NCBI RefSeq assembly: GCF_026340675.1
Contig: NZ_JAPEOX010000001.1
Span: 372,001 to 436,000, forward strand
Reading direction: 5' to 3'
Source of the DNA: Streptomyces sp. NBC_01264
GTDB lineage: Bacteria > Actinomycetota > Actinomycetes > Streptomycetales > Streptomycetaceae
DNA: 64,000 nt
The notes beneath the pieces were generated by a model, which worked only from the letters and a program-made list of their open reading frames with translations, was not told the origin of the DNA and ran no database searches. Shown here one piece after another: positions 1 to 7,624 of this stretch. The stretch's first letter is position 1. Every line of letters begins with the position of its first letter. Position numbers and translations under genes: made by a program.

Positions 1-2001
1 CACCTTCCGGCCGAGGGCGACGCTGGCGCTGGTGACGAGGTAGGTGCGGACGAGGAAGGTGTCCAGGAGCACACCGATCGCGATGACGAAGCCGAGCTGG
101 ACCAGCGAGACGAGGCCCATGTTCATCAGCACCGCGAAGGTCGCGGCGAGGACGAGGCCCGCAGAGGCGATGACGCCGCCGGTGGTGCGCAGGGCGGTGA
201 GCGCGGCCTCGGCGGGTTCGGCGCCGCCCAGGGATTCCTCCCGCATGCGGTGCATCAGGAAGATGCCGTAGTCGACGCCTAGGGCCACCAGGAACACGAA
301 GGACAGGAGGCCGAGGGCCGGGTCGGTGCCCTGGAAGCCGAACAGCGGCTCGAACACGAGCCCGCCGATGCCGAGGGAGGCCCCCCAGACCGCGACCACG
401 GCGGCGACCAGCATCAGCGGGGCGGTCAGGGAGCGCAGCAGTGCGATCAGGATGAGCAGGACGGCGAGGAGGACGATCGGTACGACGACCTTCTGGTCGC
501 GGGCGTTGGTCTTCTCCAGGTCGATCTGCTGGGCGCTGGGTCCGCCGACGAGCGAGCCGTCCAGCTTGTCGCGCAGGCTCTCGATCGTGCGGGTCTCGGC
601 GTCCGTCTGGGGCAGTGCGGAGGCGGTCACGGACACCTCGGTCCAGCCCTCTCCCGTCCGGCCGATACGGGCGGAGGCGACGCCCTCGGTGGAGGTGGCC
701 GCCTCGACGGTGGCTTCGGCGCGGCCGGCCGGAGTCATGACGGTGATGGGCTGGCTGGAGCTGTCCGGGTAGGCGTCGGCCAGGGGCAGCATGGCGGAGA
801 CGGACTCCGGCCGGTCGACGAAGGCGTCCTCCAGTTTGAGGTCGCCGGGCAGGTTCAGGGCGCCGAGGGAGAGCGCCCCCAGCGCGAGGGCGCCGGTGAC
901 GAGGACGGTTACCGGGCGGCGTCCGGCGGAGCTGCCCATCGCGGAGAACAGCGAGCGGCGCTCCTTGGGGGCGCTGCCGAAGGCCGGAATGAGCGGCCAG
1001 AACACGCGGCGGCCGAGCAGGACCAGGATGGCGGGCAGCAGGCTGAGCATGGCGATCAGCGCGCACAGCACGCCGACGGTGCCGAGGGGGCCCATGGCGC
1101 GGTTGGAGTTGAGGTCTGCCGCGAGCAGACACAGCAGGCCGACGGCGACGGTGCCGGAGGAGGCGATCACGGCGGGCCCGCAGCCGCGCAGGGCGGCCTT
1201 CATGGCCTCGTACGGACGCTCGATGCGGCGCAGTTCCTCACGGTAGCGGGAGACGATGAGCAGGGCGTAGTCGGTGCCGGCGCCGAAGGCCAGGATGGTC
1301 ATGATGCTGGTGCCCGCGCCCGAGATGGAGGTCCCGAAGGCCTGGTTGAGGCCGTAGGCGACGCCCATGGCCAGGTAGTCGGAGATGCCGGCGGCGATCA
1401 GCGGGATCAGCCAGAGCACGGGGCTGCGGTAGATGAGGATCAGCAGGAGGGCGACGACGGCGACGGTGGTATACAGCAGGGGGCCGGCGAGGGAGTCGTA
1501 CACCTTCTTGGAGTCGCGGGTGACCGCGCCGGGGCCTCCGACCTCGACGGTGAGGCCGTTGGCGGAGCGGGCGGTCTCGCGGATGTCGTCGACGAACGCG
1601 TTGCGCCGTTCGTCGTCGTCACCGGGTTCGTTGCTGCTGAGCGGGTACATGAGCGTCGTGCCGTCCTGGGAGGGCACGCCCTGCGGGGTGTCGGTCAGCT
1701 CGTGTTCGTCGGCGATCTGCCCGATCTGCCGCTCGGCGGTCGCGCGGTCGGCGGGGGTGAGAGCCCCGTCGCGCTGGTAGACGAGGACGAGTTGGGTGCT
1801 CTCGCCGCCGGGCAGCCGCTCCTGGAGCTTGGCCACCTGGGTGGAGTCGGCGTTCGCGGGCAGGTAGTCGGTGACGCCGTCGCGCGTGACGTCGGCGAGT
1901 TTCCCGGCGAACGGCGCGGCGACCGCGAGCACGGCGACCCACAGCGCGAGCACCAGCCATGGCAGTGCTCGTCGCCGTCCCTGTGTAAGTCCGGCCCCCA
2001 T
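1..2001 (-). CDS. MMPL/RND-family transporter, 3' end cut by window edge
   Basis: Inner-membrane exporter of the MMPL branch of the RND superfamily, which moves lipids or small hydrophobic compounds. The frame is open from the ATG at 2001 to the window edge (667 residues seen; the family is usually 700-750, so only the C-terminus is missing). An N-terminal transmembrane helix, a large outer domain and two helix bundles are visible. Each bundle carries the MMPL signature GxxxDY: GAGTDYALLIVSRYREE near 1250-1290 and ALGVDYGIFLMHRMREE near 245-290. The start is set by GGAGGGAGG seven bases upstream. A palindrome about 125 bp upstream is the likely operator. Substrate unknown; family call is secure. 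Confidence 0.9.
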   Translation of the reverse strand, partial: MGAGLTQGRRRALPWLVLALWVAVLAVAAPFAGKLADVTRDGVTDYLPANADSTQVAKLQERLPGGESTQLVLVYQRDGALTPADRATAERQIGQIADEHELTDTPQGVPSQDGTTLMYPLSSNEPGDDDERRNAFVDDIRETARSANGLTVEVGGPGAVTRDSKKVYDSLAGPLLYTTVAVVALLLILIYRSPVLWLIPLIAAGISDYLAMGVAYGLNQAFGTSISGAGTSIMTILAFGAGTDYALLIVSRYREELRRIERPYEAMKAALRGCGPAVIASSGTVAVGLLCLLAADLNSNRAMGPLGTVGVLCALIAMLSLLPAILVLLGRRVFWPLIPAFGSAPKERRSLFSAMGSSAGRRPVTVLVTGALALGALSLGALNLPGDLKLEDAFVDRPESVSAMLPLADAYPDSSSQPITVMTPAGRAEATVEAATSTEGVASARIGRTGEGWTEVSVTASALPQTDAETRTIESLRDKLDGSLVGGPSAQQIDLEKTNARDQKVVVPIVLLAVLLILIALLRSLTAPLMLVAAVVAVWGASLGIGGLVFEPLFGFQGTDPALGLLSFVFLVALGVDYGIFLMHRMREESLGGAEPAEAALTALRTTGGVIASAGLVLAATFAVLMNMGLVSLVQLGFVIAIGVLLDTFLVRTYLVTSASVALGRKV

Positions 2002-2125
2002 GTTCGGGCCTCCCTCCGGTCCGGATGTCCTGGTGTCGTTCCAAGACTCCTGGCAGGCGAAGGCCGGATCGTCGCGCCTGAGACCGAGTTCGCGGGTACT
2101 GCCGGGGGTGGCCCGGGCGGGCTGA

Positions 2126-2143
2126 TTACTCCCCCGGGAGTAA
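2126..2143. promoter_or_regulatory. Palindromic operator upstream of the MMPL gene
   Basis: TTACTCCC-CC-GGGAGTAA is a perfect 8-bp inverted repeat with a 2-bp spacer, lying between the MMPL start and the end of the FUSC gene. Its symmetry and position fit a dimeric repressor or response-regulator site. The cognate regulator is not adjacent; a NarL-type regulator exists at 19.1-19.8 kb but nothing links the two. Confidence 0.5.
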
Positions 2144-2240
2144 CGGCCGGTGCGGCACCGCGGCGCCGGCCCCAGTAGCCCGCGCGGCCGTCCATCCCCC
2201 CTGACGGCGCCGCGCGGCGGTGGTGTCCTTGGGCGGGTCT

Positions 2241-4058
2241 TCAGCCGCCTGTCCTGCCGGGCCGGTGCTCACGCAGGTGCGCGGCCCGTCGGCGCAGGTG
2301 GGCGCCTAGGTTGACCGCTCCGTCCTGGGACGGTCCGCCCGGAGTTTCGCTGTGGCCGGTGATCGATGTGGTGGTGAGGCCGGCCATGACCCGTTCGGCG
2401 TGGGCGAGGTCGATCCGCCAGGTTTCCAGTGCGTCGTGGTGGCGCGGATCGGTGCGCAGGCGCGTCAGCTCGGTGTGTACGGCGGCCAGGTCGCCGTGGA
2501 TGCGACGGCGCAGGGTGTGCAGGGCCCCGGCGTCGCCGGAGGCGGTGAGGGCGTGGTCGGCGTACTCGGCAATGGCCTCGTAGGCGCGGGCCAGTCGGTC
2601 GGGGACTCTGGCCCGGATGTCTTCCGGCCAGATCAGGTAGCCGCAGACGAGGGCGATGCCGCAGCCGGCCAGGGTGTCGAGCAGGCGGGCTGCGGGTACC
2701 GCTGAGCCCGCCAGGCCCAAGGGGTCGGCGAGCAGCAGCATGACCGGGGTCAGGAAGAGGGTCTGCAGGGCGTAGTTGCGGAGGGCGTAGGCCTGGAGCA
2801 GGGCGGTCAGGACGACCACGGCGGCGATGCGCCACCAGCCGGTGGGCAGGACCGTGACGGCGGCGAGTCCGATCAGGACCCCGGCCGTGGTGCCGATGGC
2901 GCGGGTCACCAGCCGGTCGGGCACGGTGCCGAGGCCGGGCCGTACGACGAGGGCGACGGTGAGTACCAGCCAGCCGGAGCGCGGCAGGCCGCTGAAGGAG
3001 GCGACCGCCTGGGCGACCGTCAGGCACAGGGCGAGGCGCAGGGCGTAGCGGCGGGCCGCCGGGTCGCGCGATCGGCCGGCGACGGCTCGGGAGAGACGGC
3101 GCGGGGGCGTGGGACGCGCCGGGAGCAGGCGGGGCCGGCCGGCCGCGGGCTCTTCGCCGGGGGTGGCGAGTGCGGCGACGGCGGCGCGCAGTGCGCGGCC
3201 GGCCCGGTCCTGCGGGGCGGGTGGCAGGGCGATCGGCCCGGGGGTCCGGGTCTCGACGGCGTCGGCCACGCGGCGTACCGCGTCGGAGTACTCCGCGGCG
3301 GACTCGCGGGCCGGGGCGGTGCGGACGGCGGGGGCCGAGGCGATCACTTCGATCAGCCGGTCGAGGTGGGCGGCCAGTTGGGCGGCGGTGCTGCTCGGGC
3401 GGGGTGGGGAAAGCCTGCGGATGACGACGGTGTCGTAGGCGGCGTCCATGGCTCCGGTCACCCGGTGGCGGCGCTCGGTCCAGGTGTTCTCGTCGGCGTC
3501 GAGGAGGTCGGCAACGGCGCGCAGGGCCCCTGCGACGGCCTGTCGTTCGGCCCGTCCGGGGTGGCGCAGTGCATCGGTCAGGGACAGCAGCATCAGGGGG
3601 ACGCCGCCGAGGAGGAACAGCAGGGGGACGTGCCACCAGGGTTGGGCGGTGGGCAGTCCGAGGCCCATGGTGGTGGCGAGCAGCAGGACCAGGGCGGCCA
3701 TGTCGCTGATCCGGCCGATGGTCGACAGCAGCCCGGAGACCAGGGCGACGGCGGCGACCAGCAGGATCTGTGCCCAGGCCTGGCCGCCGGTGAGCCGGCC
3801 CAGGGCGAGTCCGATCGCGCCGCCGAATTGCGGGAGGAGCAGGGTGAGGGCGCGGGTGCGCCAGGGCGCGGCGGTGTCGTCGACGGCAGCGCCGTACGCG
3901 CCGAGGCCGGCCGCGGCTCCCAGGTCGGGCCGCCCGGCCAGCTGCCCGACGGCGAGCGGCACCAGCATGCCCACGGCGCCGCGGGCGACGAGGGCGCGGT
4001 CGACGGGGACGGCCCGGATCTCGGCGGCGTGCCGCAACCACGCGGGGAAGCCGGGCAT
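2241..4058 (-). CDS. FUSC-family membrane protein (aromatic acid exporter-like)
   Basis: 605-residue membrane protein of the FUSC / fusaric acid resistance (YccS/AaeB-like) group, which exports aromatic acids and related toxic compounds. Two hydrophobic blocks (roughly residues 25-165 and 345-475) each hold several helices and are separated by a cytoplasmic segment rich in Arg and Ala; a soluble helical tail follows. The ATG at 4058 shares its A with the trpS stop (TGATG), so translation is probably coupled to trpS. A longer in-frame extension upstream lies wholly inside trpS and was rejected. The coupling suggests the exporter handles a compound related to tryptophan or to a TrpRS inhibitor, which is inference. 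Confidence 0.82.
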   Translation of the reverse strand: MPGFPAWLRHAAEIRAVPVDRALVARGAVGMLVPLAVGQLAGRPDLGAAAGLGAYGAAVDDTAAPWRTRALTLLLPQFGGAIGLALGRLTGGQAWAQILLVAAVALVSGLLSTIGRISDMAALVLLLATTMGLGLPTAQPWWHVPLLFLLGGVPLMLLSLTDALRHPGRAERQAVAGALRAVADLLDADENTWTERRHRVTGAMDAAYDTVVIRRLSPPRPSSTAAQLAAHLDRLIEVIASAPAVRTAPARESAAEYSDAVRRVADAVETRTPGPIALPPAPQDRAGRALRAAVAALATPGEEPAAGRPRLLPARPTPPRRLSRAVAGRSRDPAARRYALRLALCLTVAQAVASFSGLPRSGWLVLTVALVVRPGLGTVPDRLVTRAIGTTAGVLIGLAAVTVLPTGWWRIAAVVVLTALLQAYALRNYALQTLFLTPVMLLLADPLGLAGSAVPAARLLDTLAGCGIALVCGYLIWPEDIRARVPDRLARAYEAIAEYADHALTASGDAGALHTLRRRIHGDLAAVHTELTRLRTDPRHHDALETWRIDLAHAERVMAGLTTTSITGHSETPGGPSQDGAVNLGAHLRRRAAHLREHRPGRTGG

Positions 4059-5140
4059 CAGTACGCCATGCCCATGGTGGCCCGGACCTCGGTGAGGGTG
4101 GTCTCGGCGACCGCGGCCGCCCGCTCGTTGCCGGCGCGCAGGATCTCGCGTACGTAGCCGCTGTCGGCCGCGAGTTCCGCGCGGCGGGCCCGCATGGGTG
4201 CAAGGCGTTCGTTGACGGCCTCGGTCACGGCCTTCTTCAGCTGGGCCGCGCCGCCGTCGCCGATCTCCTGCGCCACAGCGACGGGATCGCGTTCCTGGCA
4301 CAGGGCGGCGAGCAGGACGAGGCTGGAGACCTCGGGGCGGGTGGCCGGGTCGTAGGTGATGCGGCGGGTGGCGTCGGTCTTGGCGCCCTTGATCAGGCGG
4401 GCGGTCTCGTCGGCGGTCGCGGACAAGGTGATGGCGTTCCCGCGGGACTTGCTCATCTTGGTGCCGTCGGTGCCGAGGAGCAGCGGTGCGGCGGAGAGCA
4501 GGGCGTCGGGTTCGGGGAAGACCGCGGCGCCTTGGCCGTAGCGGTCGTTGAAGCGGCGGGCGATGGTGCGGGTGACTTCCAGGTGCGGGAGCTGGTCCTG
4601 GCCGACCGGGACCAGGTTCGCCTTGCAGAAGAGGATGTCGGCTGCCTGGTGCACGGGGTAGGTGAACATCAGCCCGCTGACCGAGGCCTGCCGGGAGTGG
4701 GCGATCTCGTCCTTGACGGTGGGGTTGCGGCGCAGTTCGGCGACCGAGACGAGGGAGAGGAAGGGCAGCAGGAGCTGGTTGAGGGCGGGCAGCGAGCTGT
4801 GGGTGAAGATCGTGGAGCGTTCGGGGTCGATGCCGGCGGCCAGGTAGTCGAGGACCAGGTCCTCGACGTGCTCGACGAGGTGCTCGGCGATGTCCCGGTC
4901 GGTGAGGACCTGGTAGTCGGCCACGATGACGAAGGTGTCCACGCCCAGGTTCTGGAGTCTGACCCGGCCCTGGAGGGTGCCGAAGTAGTGCCCCAGGTGC
5001 AGCCGTCCGGTCGGCCGGTCGCCGGTCAGCACCCGAAACCGCCCCGGATCGGCGGCGATCAGGCCCTCCAGCTCGGCGCTGCGCCGCCGTGCCACCGGAA
5101 GGTCGGGGGCCGGGGGCGCCGCCGTGTCGTGGGTGCTCAT
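4058..5140 (-). CDS. trpS: Tryptophan--tRNA ligase (auxiliary type)
   Basis: Class I aminoacyl-tRNA synthetase charging tRNA-Trp. The HIGH-type motif reads HLGH at residues 48-51 and KMSKS is at 228-232; VPVGQDQLPHLE is the usual TrpRS segment. The length of 360 residues fits the family. The start has AGGAG about seven bases upstream. At the position that by my alignment matches B. stearothermophilus His43, a residue tied to indolmycin sensitivity, this protein has Gln77, as expected for an inhibitor-tolerant auxiliary enzyme. It is followed by a coupled FUSC exporter and preceded by an attenuator-like leader. Whether a second housekeeping trpS exists elsewhere cannot be seen here. Confidence 0.93.
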   Translation of the reverse strand: MSTHDTAAPPAPDLPVARRRSAELEGLIAADPGRFRVLTGDRPTGRLHLGHYFGTLQGRVRLQNLGVDTFVIVADYQVLTDRDIAEHLVEHVEDLVLDYLAAGIDPERSTIFTHSSLPALNQLLLPFLSLVSVAELRRNPTVKDEIAHSRQASVSGLMFTYPVHQAADILFCKANLVPVGQDQLPHLEVTRTIARRFNDRYGQGAAVFPEPDALLSAAPLLLGTDGTKMSKSRGNAITLSATADETARLIKGAKTDATRRITYDPATRPEVSSLVLLAALCQERDPVAVAQEIGDGGAAQLKKAVTEAVNERLAPMRARRAELAADSGYVREILRAGNERAAAVAETTLTEVRATMGMAY

Positions 5141-5265
5141 GGAGTTCTCCTGGTTCGTCGTCGTGGGGGCGGGCGTCCCTCGGAACCGGACGCCCGCGTC
5201 AGAGGCAGATCAGCTGACTCCGGGCACATGCCTAGAAGTCATAATCTGCACCGTTATCAAGTGAA
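5141..5265 (-). promoter_or_regulatory. trpS leader with promoter and attenuator-like hairpin
   Basis: On the minus strand a candidate promoter reads TTCACT (5260-5265), 16 bp, TATGAC (5238-5243), in an AT-rich island unusual for this genome. Downstream, GCGGGCGTCC / GGACGCCCGC forms a perfect 10-bp stem (5169-5178 with 5188-5197) around a 9-base loop, about 30 bases before the trpS ATG. A 30-codon frame from an ATG at 5229 runs through the hairpin and stops at 5137-5139, overlapping the trpS start; it has no clear ribosome binding site. TrpRS1 of S. coelicolor is reported to be controlled by attenuation, but no Trp codon run is seen here. Confidence 0.45.
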
Positions 5266-5395
5266 TGGTGTTGATCGGCGCGAGGCTACCGATCGGCCGC
5301 ACGCAGCCGCGTGAACAGCCGGGGCGGGGCGCCGCACCGGGGGATTTCTCCCTCGGGATCCGACGTGCGGGCGGGACCGGTGCGGTGTCCGGGCC

Positions 5396-6643
5396 TCATC
5401 CGCCGGTCAGCGGAGACGGGCCCGCTGTCCGTCCGGTGGGGAAGGCGTGTGCGCGTGCGGCTATCACGACCGCCAGCGCCAAGGCCAGGAGGGCCAGGGT
5501 GGTCCACGGGAAGGACGCGGGGCAGAAGTTGCCCAGCAGGACGCCGCCGATCGCGCCGCCTCCGGCAAGGGACGAATTGCATACGGTGACGAACAGGGCT
5601 TGTCCTCGCCCTCCGCCGGCATCGGTGACCGCGGTCTGGAGCAGGGTGGCGACCCCTCCCCAGCCCAGACCCCACAGCACCATCGCCGCGTAGACCGCGA
5701 AGAGGCTCCCAGTCGAGGTGATCAGCACGACGGACGCGGCGATGAACAGCGCCATGGCGGTGACGGTCAGGACCCGCAGTCGGCGGTCGACCAGAGCGCC
5801 GGTGACCAAGACGGCGGCCATGGAGGCGAGTCCGAAGACCAGCAGCACGCTCTCGCGGGAGTCGCTCAGACCGCGGACGTCGAGGAAGGCGGCGATGGAG
5901 GTGTAGAGGATGGTGTGGGCCAGCACGTAGGCGGCGGTCACCAGCAGGACGGCCGCCACGCCCGGAAGGCGCAGGGCCTTCCAGACGGGTTGGCTGCTTC
6001 CGGGGCGCTGCCCCGGGGCGTCGGGGACTACCACGCCGGTCCACCCCAGCAGGAGGAGGGCGACCAGGGTCACCAGGGCGAACGTCGGCCGCCAGCCGAT
6101 CAGGCCTCCGAGGAGGGTGCCCAGGGGGATGCCGAGGGAGAGTGCGAGCGGGATGCCCGCCAGGGTGATGGCGATCGCCCGGCCCTGGAGGTGGGGTGGC
6201 GCCAGGCGGCGTGCGTAGCCGACCAGTTCGGCCCAGACCGCGGCGGCCGCGATGCCGGCGAGGACTCTGAACGCCAAGGTGAGGGGGTAGTTGGAGGAGA
6301 TCGCCGTGACCGTGTTGGCAACGGCGAAGACTCCCACCGACAGGAGCAGCCTCTTGCGCCGCCAGGCCGCCGTCGCCTTGGCCAGGGGGATGGCCGCGAG
6401 GCCGGTGGCGATGGCGTAGACCGTGACGGCCTGGCCCATCGCGGGTTCGCCGACCGACAGGTCGCGGGCCATTTCCGGCAGGACGCCCGCGGGCAGCGCC
6501 TCGGTCAGCAGCGTGATGAACGCGGCCATGGACAGTGCCAGCAGCGGCGCGAGGGGCAGCCTCCCTCCGCTTGCCTCCGGCGCGAGCGCTTCGGCGGCGT
6601 CGGTGGTCGTGGTGAGGGTTGGCTGTGTGGGGGAAGGCGGCAT
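5396..6643 (-). CDS. MFS transporter (DHA1-type drug exporter)
   Basis: Proton-driven efflux pump of the major facilitator superfamily, 415 residues with about 12 hydrophobic helices, the DHA1 arabinose/drug-efflux type. After a short Thr/Pro-rich N-terminus the first helix holds the TEALPAGVLP segment common to CmlR/AraJ-like exporters; the loop after helix 2 is degenerate. The ATG at 6643 lacks a strong ribosome binding site, but no better start is seen. It lies upstream of trpS in the same direction, separated by a 255-bp region with its own promoter-like sequence. Substrate unknown. Confidence 0.88.
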   Translation of the reverse strand: MPPSPTQPTLTTTTDAAEALAPEASGGRLPLAPLLALSMAAFITLLTEALPAGVLPEMARDLSVGEPAMGQAVTVYAIATGLAAIPLAKATAAWRRKRLLLSVGVFAVANTVTAISSNYPLTLAFRVLAGIAAAAVWAELVGYARRLAPPHLQGRAIAITLAGIPLALSLGIPLGTLLGGLIGWRPTFALVTLVALLLLGWTGVVVPDAPGQRPGSSQPVWKALRLPGVAAVLLVTAAYVLAHTILYTSIAAFLDVRGLSDSRESVLLVFGLASMAAVLVTGALVDRRLRVLTVTAMALFIAASVVLITSTGSLFAVYAAMVLWGLGWGGVATLLQTAVTDAGGGRGQALFVTVCNSSLAGGGAIGGVLLGNFCPASFPWTTLALLALALAVVIAARAHAFPTGRTAGPSPLTGG

Positions 6644-6945
6644 GGGTGTGATCCCGGAACCTTCGGATCAGTGCGATCGCCGAGCGGGCTGGTCGCGAGG
6701 GAGGGTCAGCTACGGATCGGGCGTCGTAGCGCACCGTTTTCCCTCACAGCGCTGTCTGCGGGCCGGCGCGGGCCGGGCCGCGGCCATCGGCCATTGGCAA
6801 TCAGCTATCGGCCACGTACGGGATGACCGCGGAGCGTGCGGGACGGCCGCGGGGCAGGGGCAGCAGTGAGCGGGCCGGACGCGGACGCGTGTCCGGCTGG
6901 TGCTCGGGTGAGGGGTGGAAGGAGACGGCGGGAGGGAGGATTCCC
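6644..6945. other. Intergenic region, no convincing gene
   Basis: Open frames exist on both strands but lack coding character and recognisable domains. The only oddity is a short direct repeat of ATCGGCCA around 6785-6815. The upstream control region of the MFS gene must lie here. Confidence 0.4.
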
Positions 6946-7110
6946 TCAGGCGCCCTGCACGGTGCGCGTAGCGCACAGCCATCGCATGCCGTTGACCTGG
7001 CCGCGCTCGGAGCCGATCACGTACCGCACCCGGCGGCCGTGCACATGCCGCGCGGGCGCCCTGCAGCCACGAGGGCGGCAGCCGGGAGCGAGGCGGGCGT
7101 GTAGAGGCAT
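6946..7110 (-). CDS. Small basic protein of unknown function (54 aa), leaderless
   Basis: A 54-codon frame with about 87% G/C at third positions, encoding a basic protein rich in Arg, His and Cys; its C-terminal half contains RYVIGSERGQVNGMRW. The ATG at 7110 is preceded by TAGGCT (7117-7122 on the minus strand) with exactly six bases between, the layout of leaderless transcripts in Streptomyces; the same spacing is seen at 31.9 and 58.2 kb. No family was recognised and it could be a chance frame. Confidence 0.4.
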   Translation of the reverse strand: MPLHARLAPGCRPRGCRAPARHVHGRRVRYVIGSERGQVNGMRWLCATRTVQGA

Positions 7111-7213
7111 GACCACAGCCTAAACCCGCCCCACGACACCCGCCAGCGGACCAAGGGCCCGCATCCGCGGACACAAGACCCGGCCGGACGGCCTCCCGGT
7201 GGTGGTGGTTCGG

Positions 7214-7624
7214 TCAGCCTGTGGGTGCGGCCATGGTCCAGGCCGAGTTGTGGCGCTCGAAGCCGATGTGCGGGTAGTAGTCGACGGCGGCGGGGGCCGA
7301 GAGCAGGATGAGCTTGGCCCGCGGTGCGGCCTCACGGGTGGCGCGGACGAGGTCGCGGCCGACGCCCTTGCCCTGCCAGGCGGCATCGACGGCGAGGTCG
7401 CTGAGGTAGGTGGAGTAGGCGCCGTCGGTGAGGGAGCGGGCGATGCCGATCAGCCGGCCGTCGCAGTCCCGGGCGGTGACGACCAGGTTGGCGCCGGCCA
7501 GCATGCTCGTGAAGCGTCCGGTGTCCTCGACCGGGCGGCGCTCGGCGAGGGTGGAGGCCCGGTAGAGGGCCGCGACCTCGGCGACGTCGAGGCCGGCTCC
7601 GATGACCTGTTCACATGTCCACAT
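7214..7624 (-). CDS. GNAT-family N-acetyltransferase
   Basis: 136-residue single-domain GNAT acetyltransferase that transfers acetyl from acetyl-CoA to an amine. The acetyl-CoA binding loop reads QGKGVGRDLVR after the LSDLAVDAAW strand (about residues 75-95), and the C-terminus has the usual YYPHIGF strand. The gene starts inside the last codons of the upstream adenylosuccinate lyase (14-bp overlap), so the two are co-translated. The acceptor substrate cannot be predicted. Pairing with a metabolic lyase could mean modification of a related metabolite or antibiotic. Confidence 0.87.
   Translation of the reverse strand: MWTCEQVIGAGLDVAEVAALYRASTLAERRPVEDTGRFTSMLAGANLVVTARDCDGRLIGIARSLTDGAYSTYLSDLAVDAAWQGKGVGRDLVRATREAAPRAKLILLSAPAAVDYYPHIGFERHNSAWTMAAPTG

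Noticed and set aside
1702..2178. Plus-strand frame of 158 codons opposite the MMPL gene
   Set aside because: Antisense shadow of the MMPL coding sequence, including part of its control region.
5230..5340. Trp-rich leader peptide expected for trpS attenuation
   Set aside because: No run of TGG codons was found on the minus strand between the MFS gene and trpS.
6710..7174. 154-codon minus-strand frame covering the small-protein locus
   Set aside because: Arg/Pro/Ser-rich, no homology signal; the smaller leaderless frame inside the region has better coding bias.
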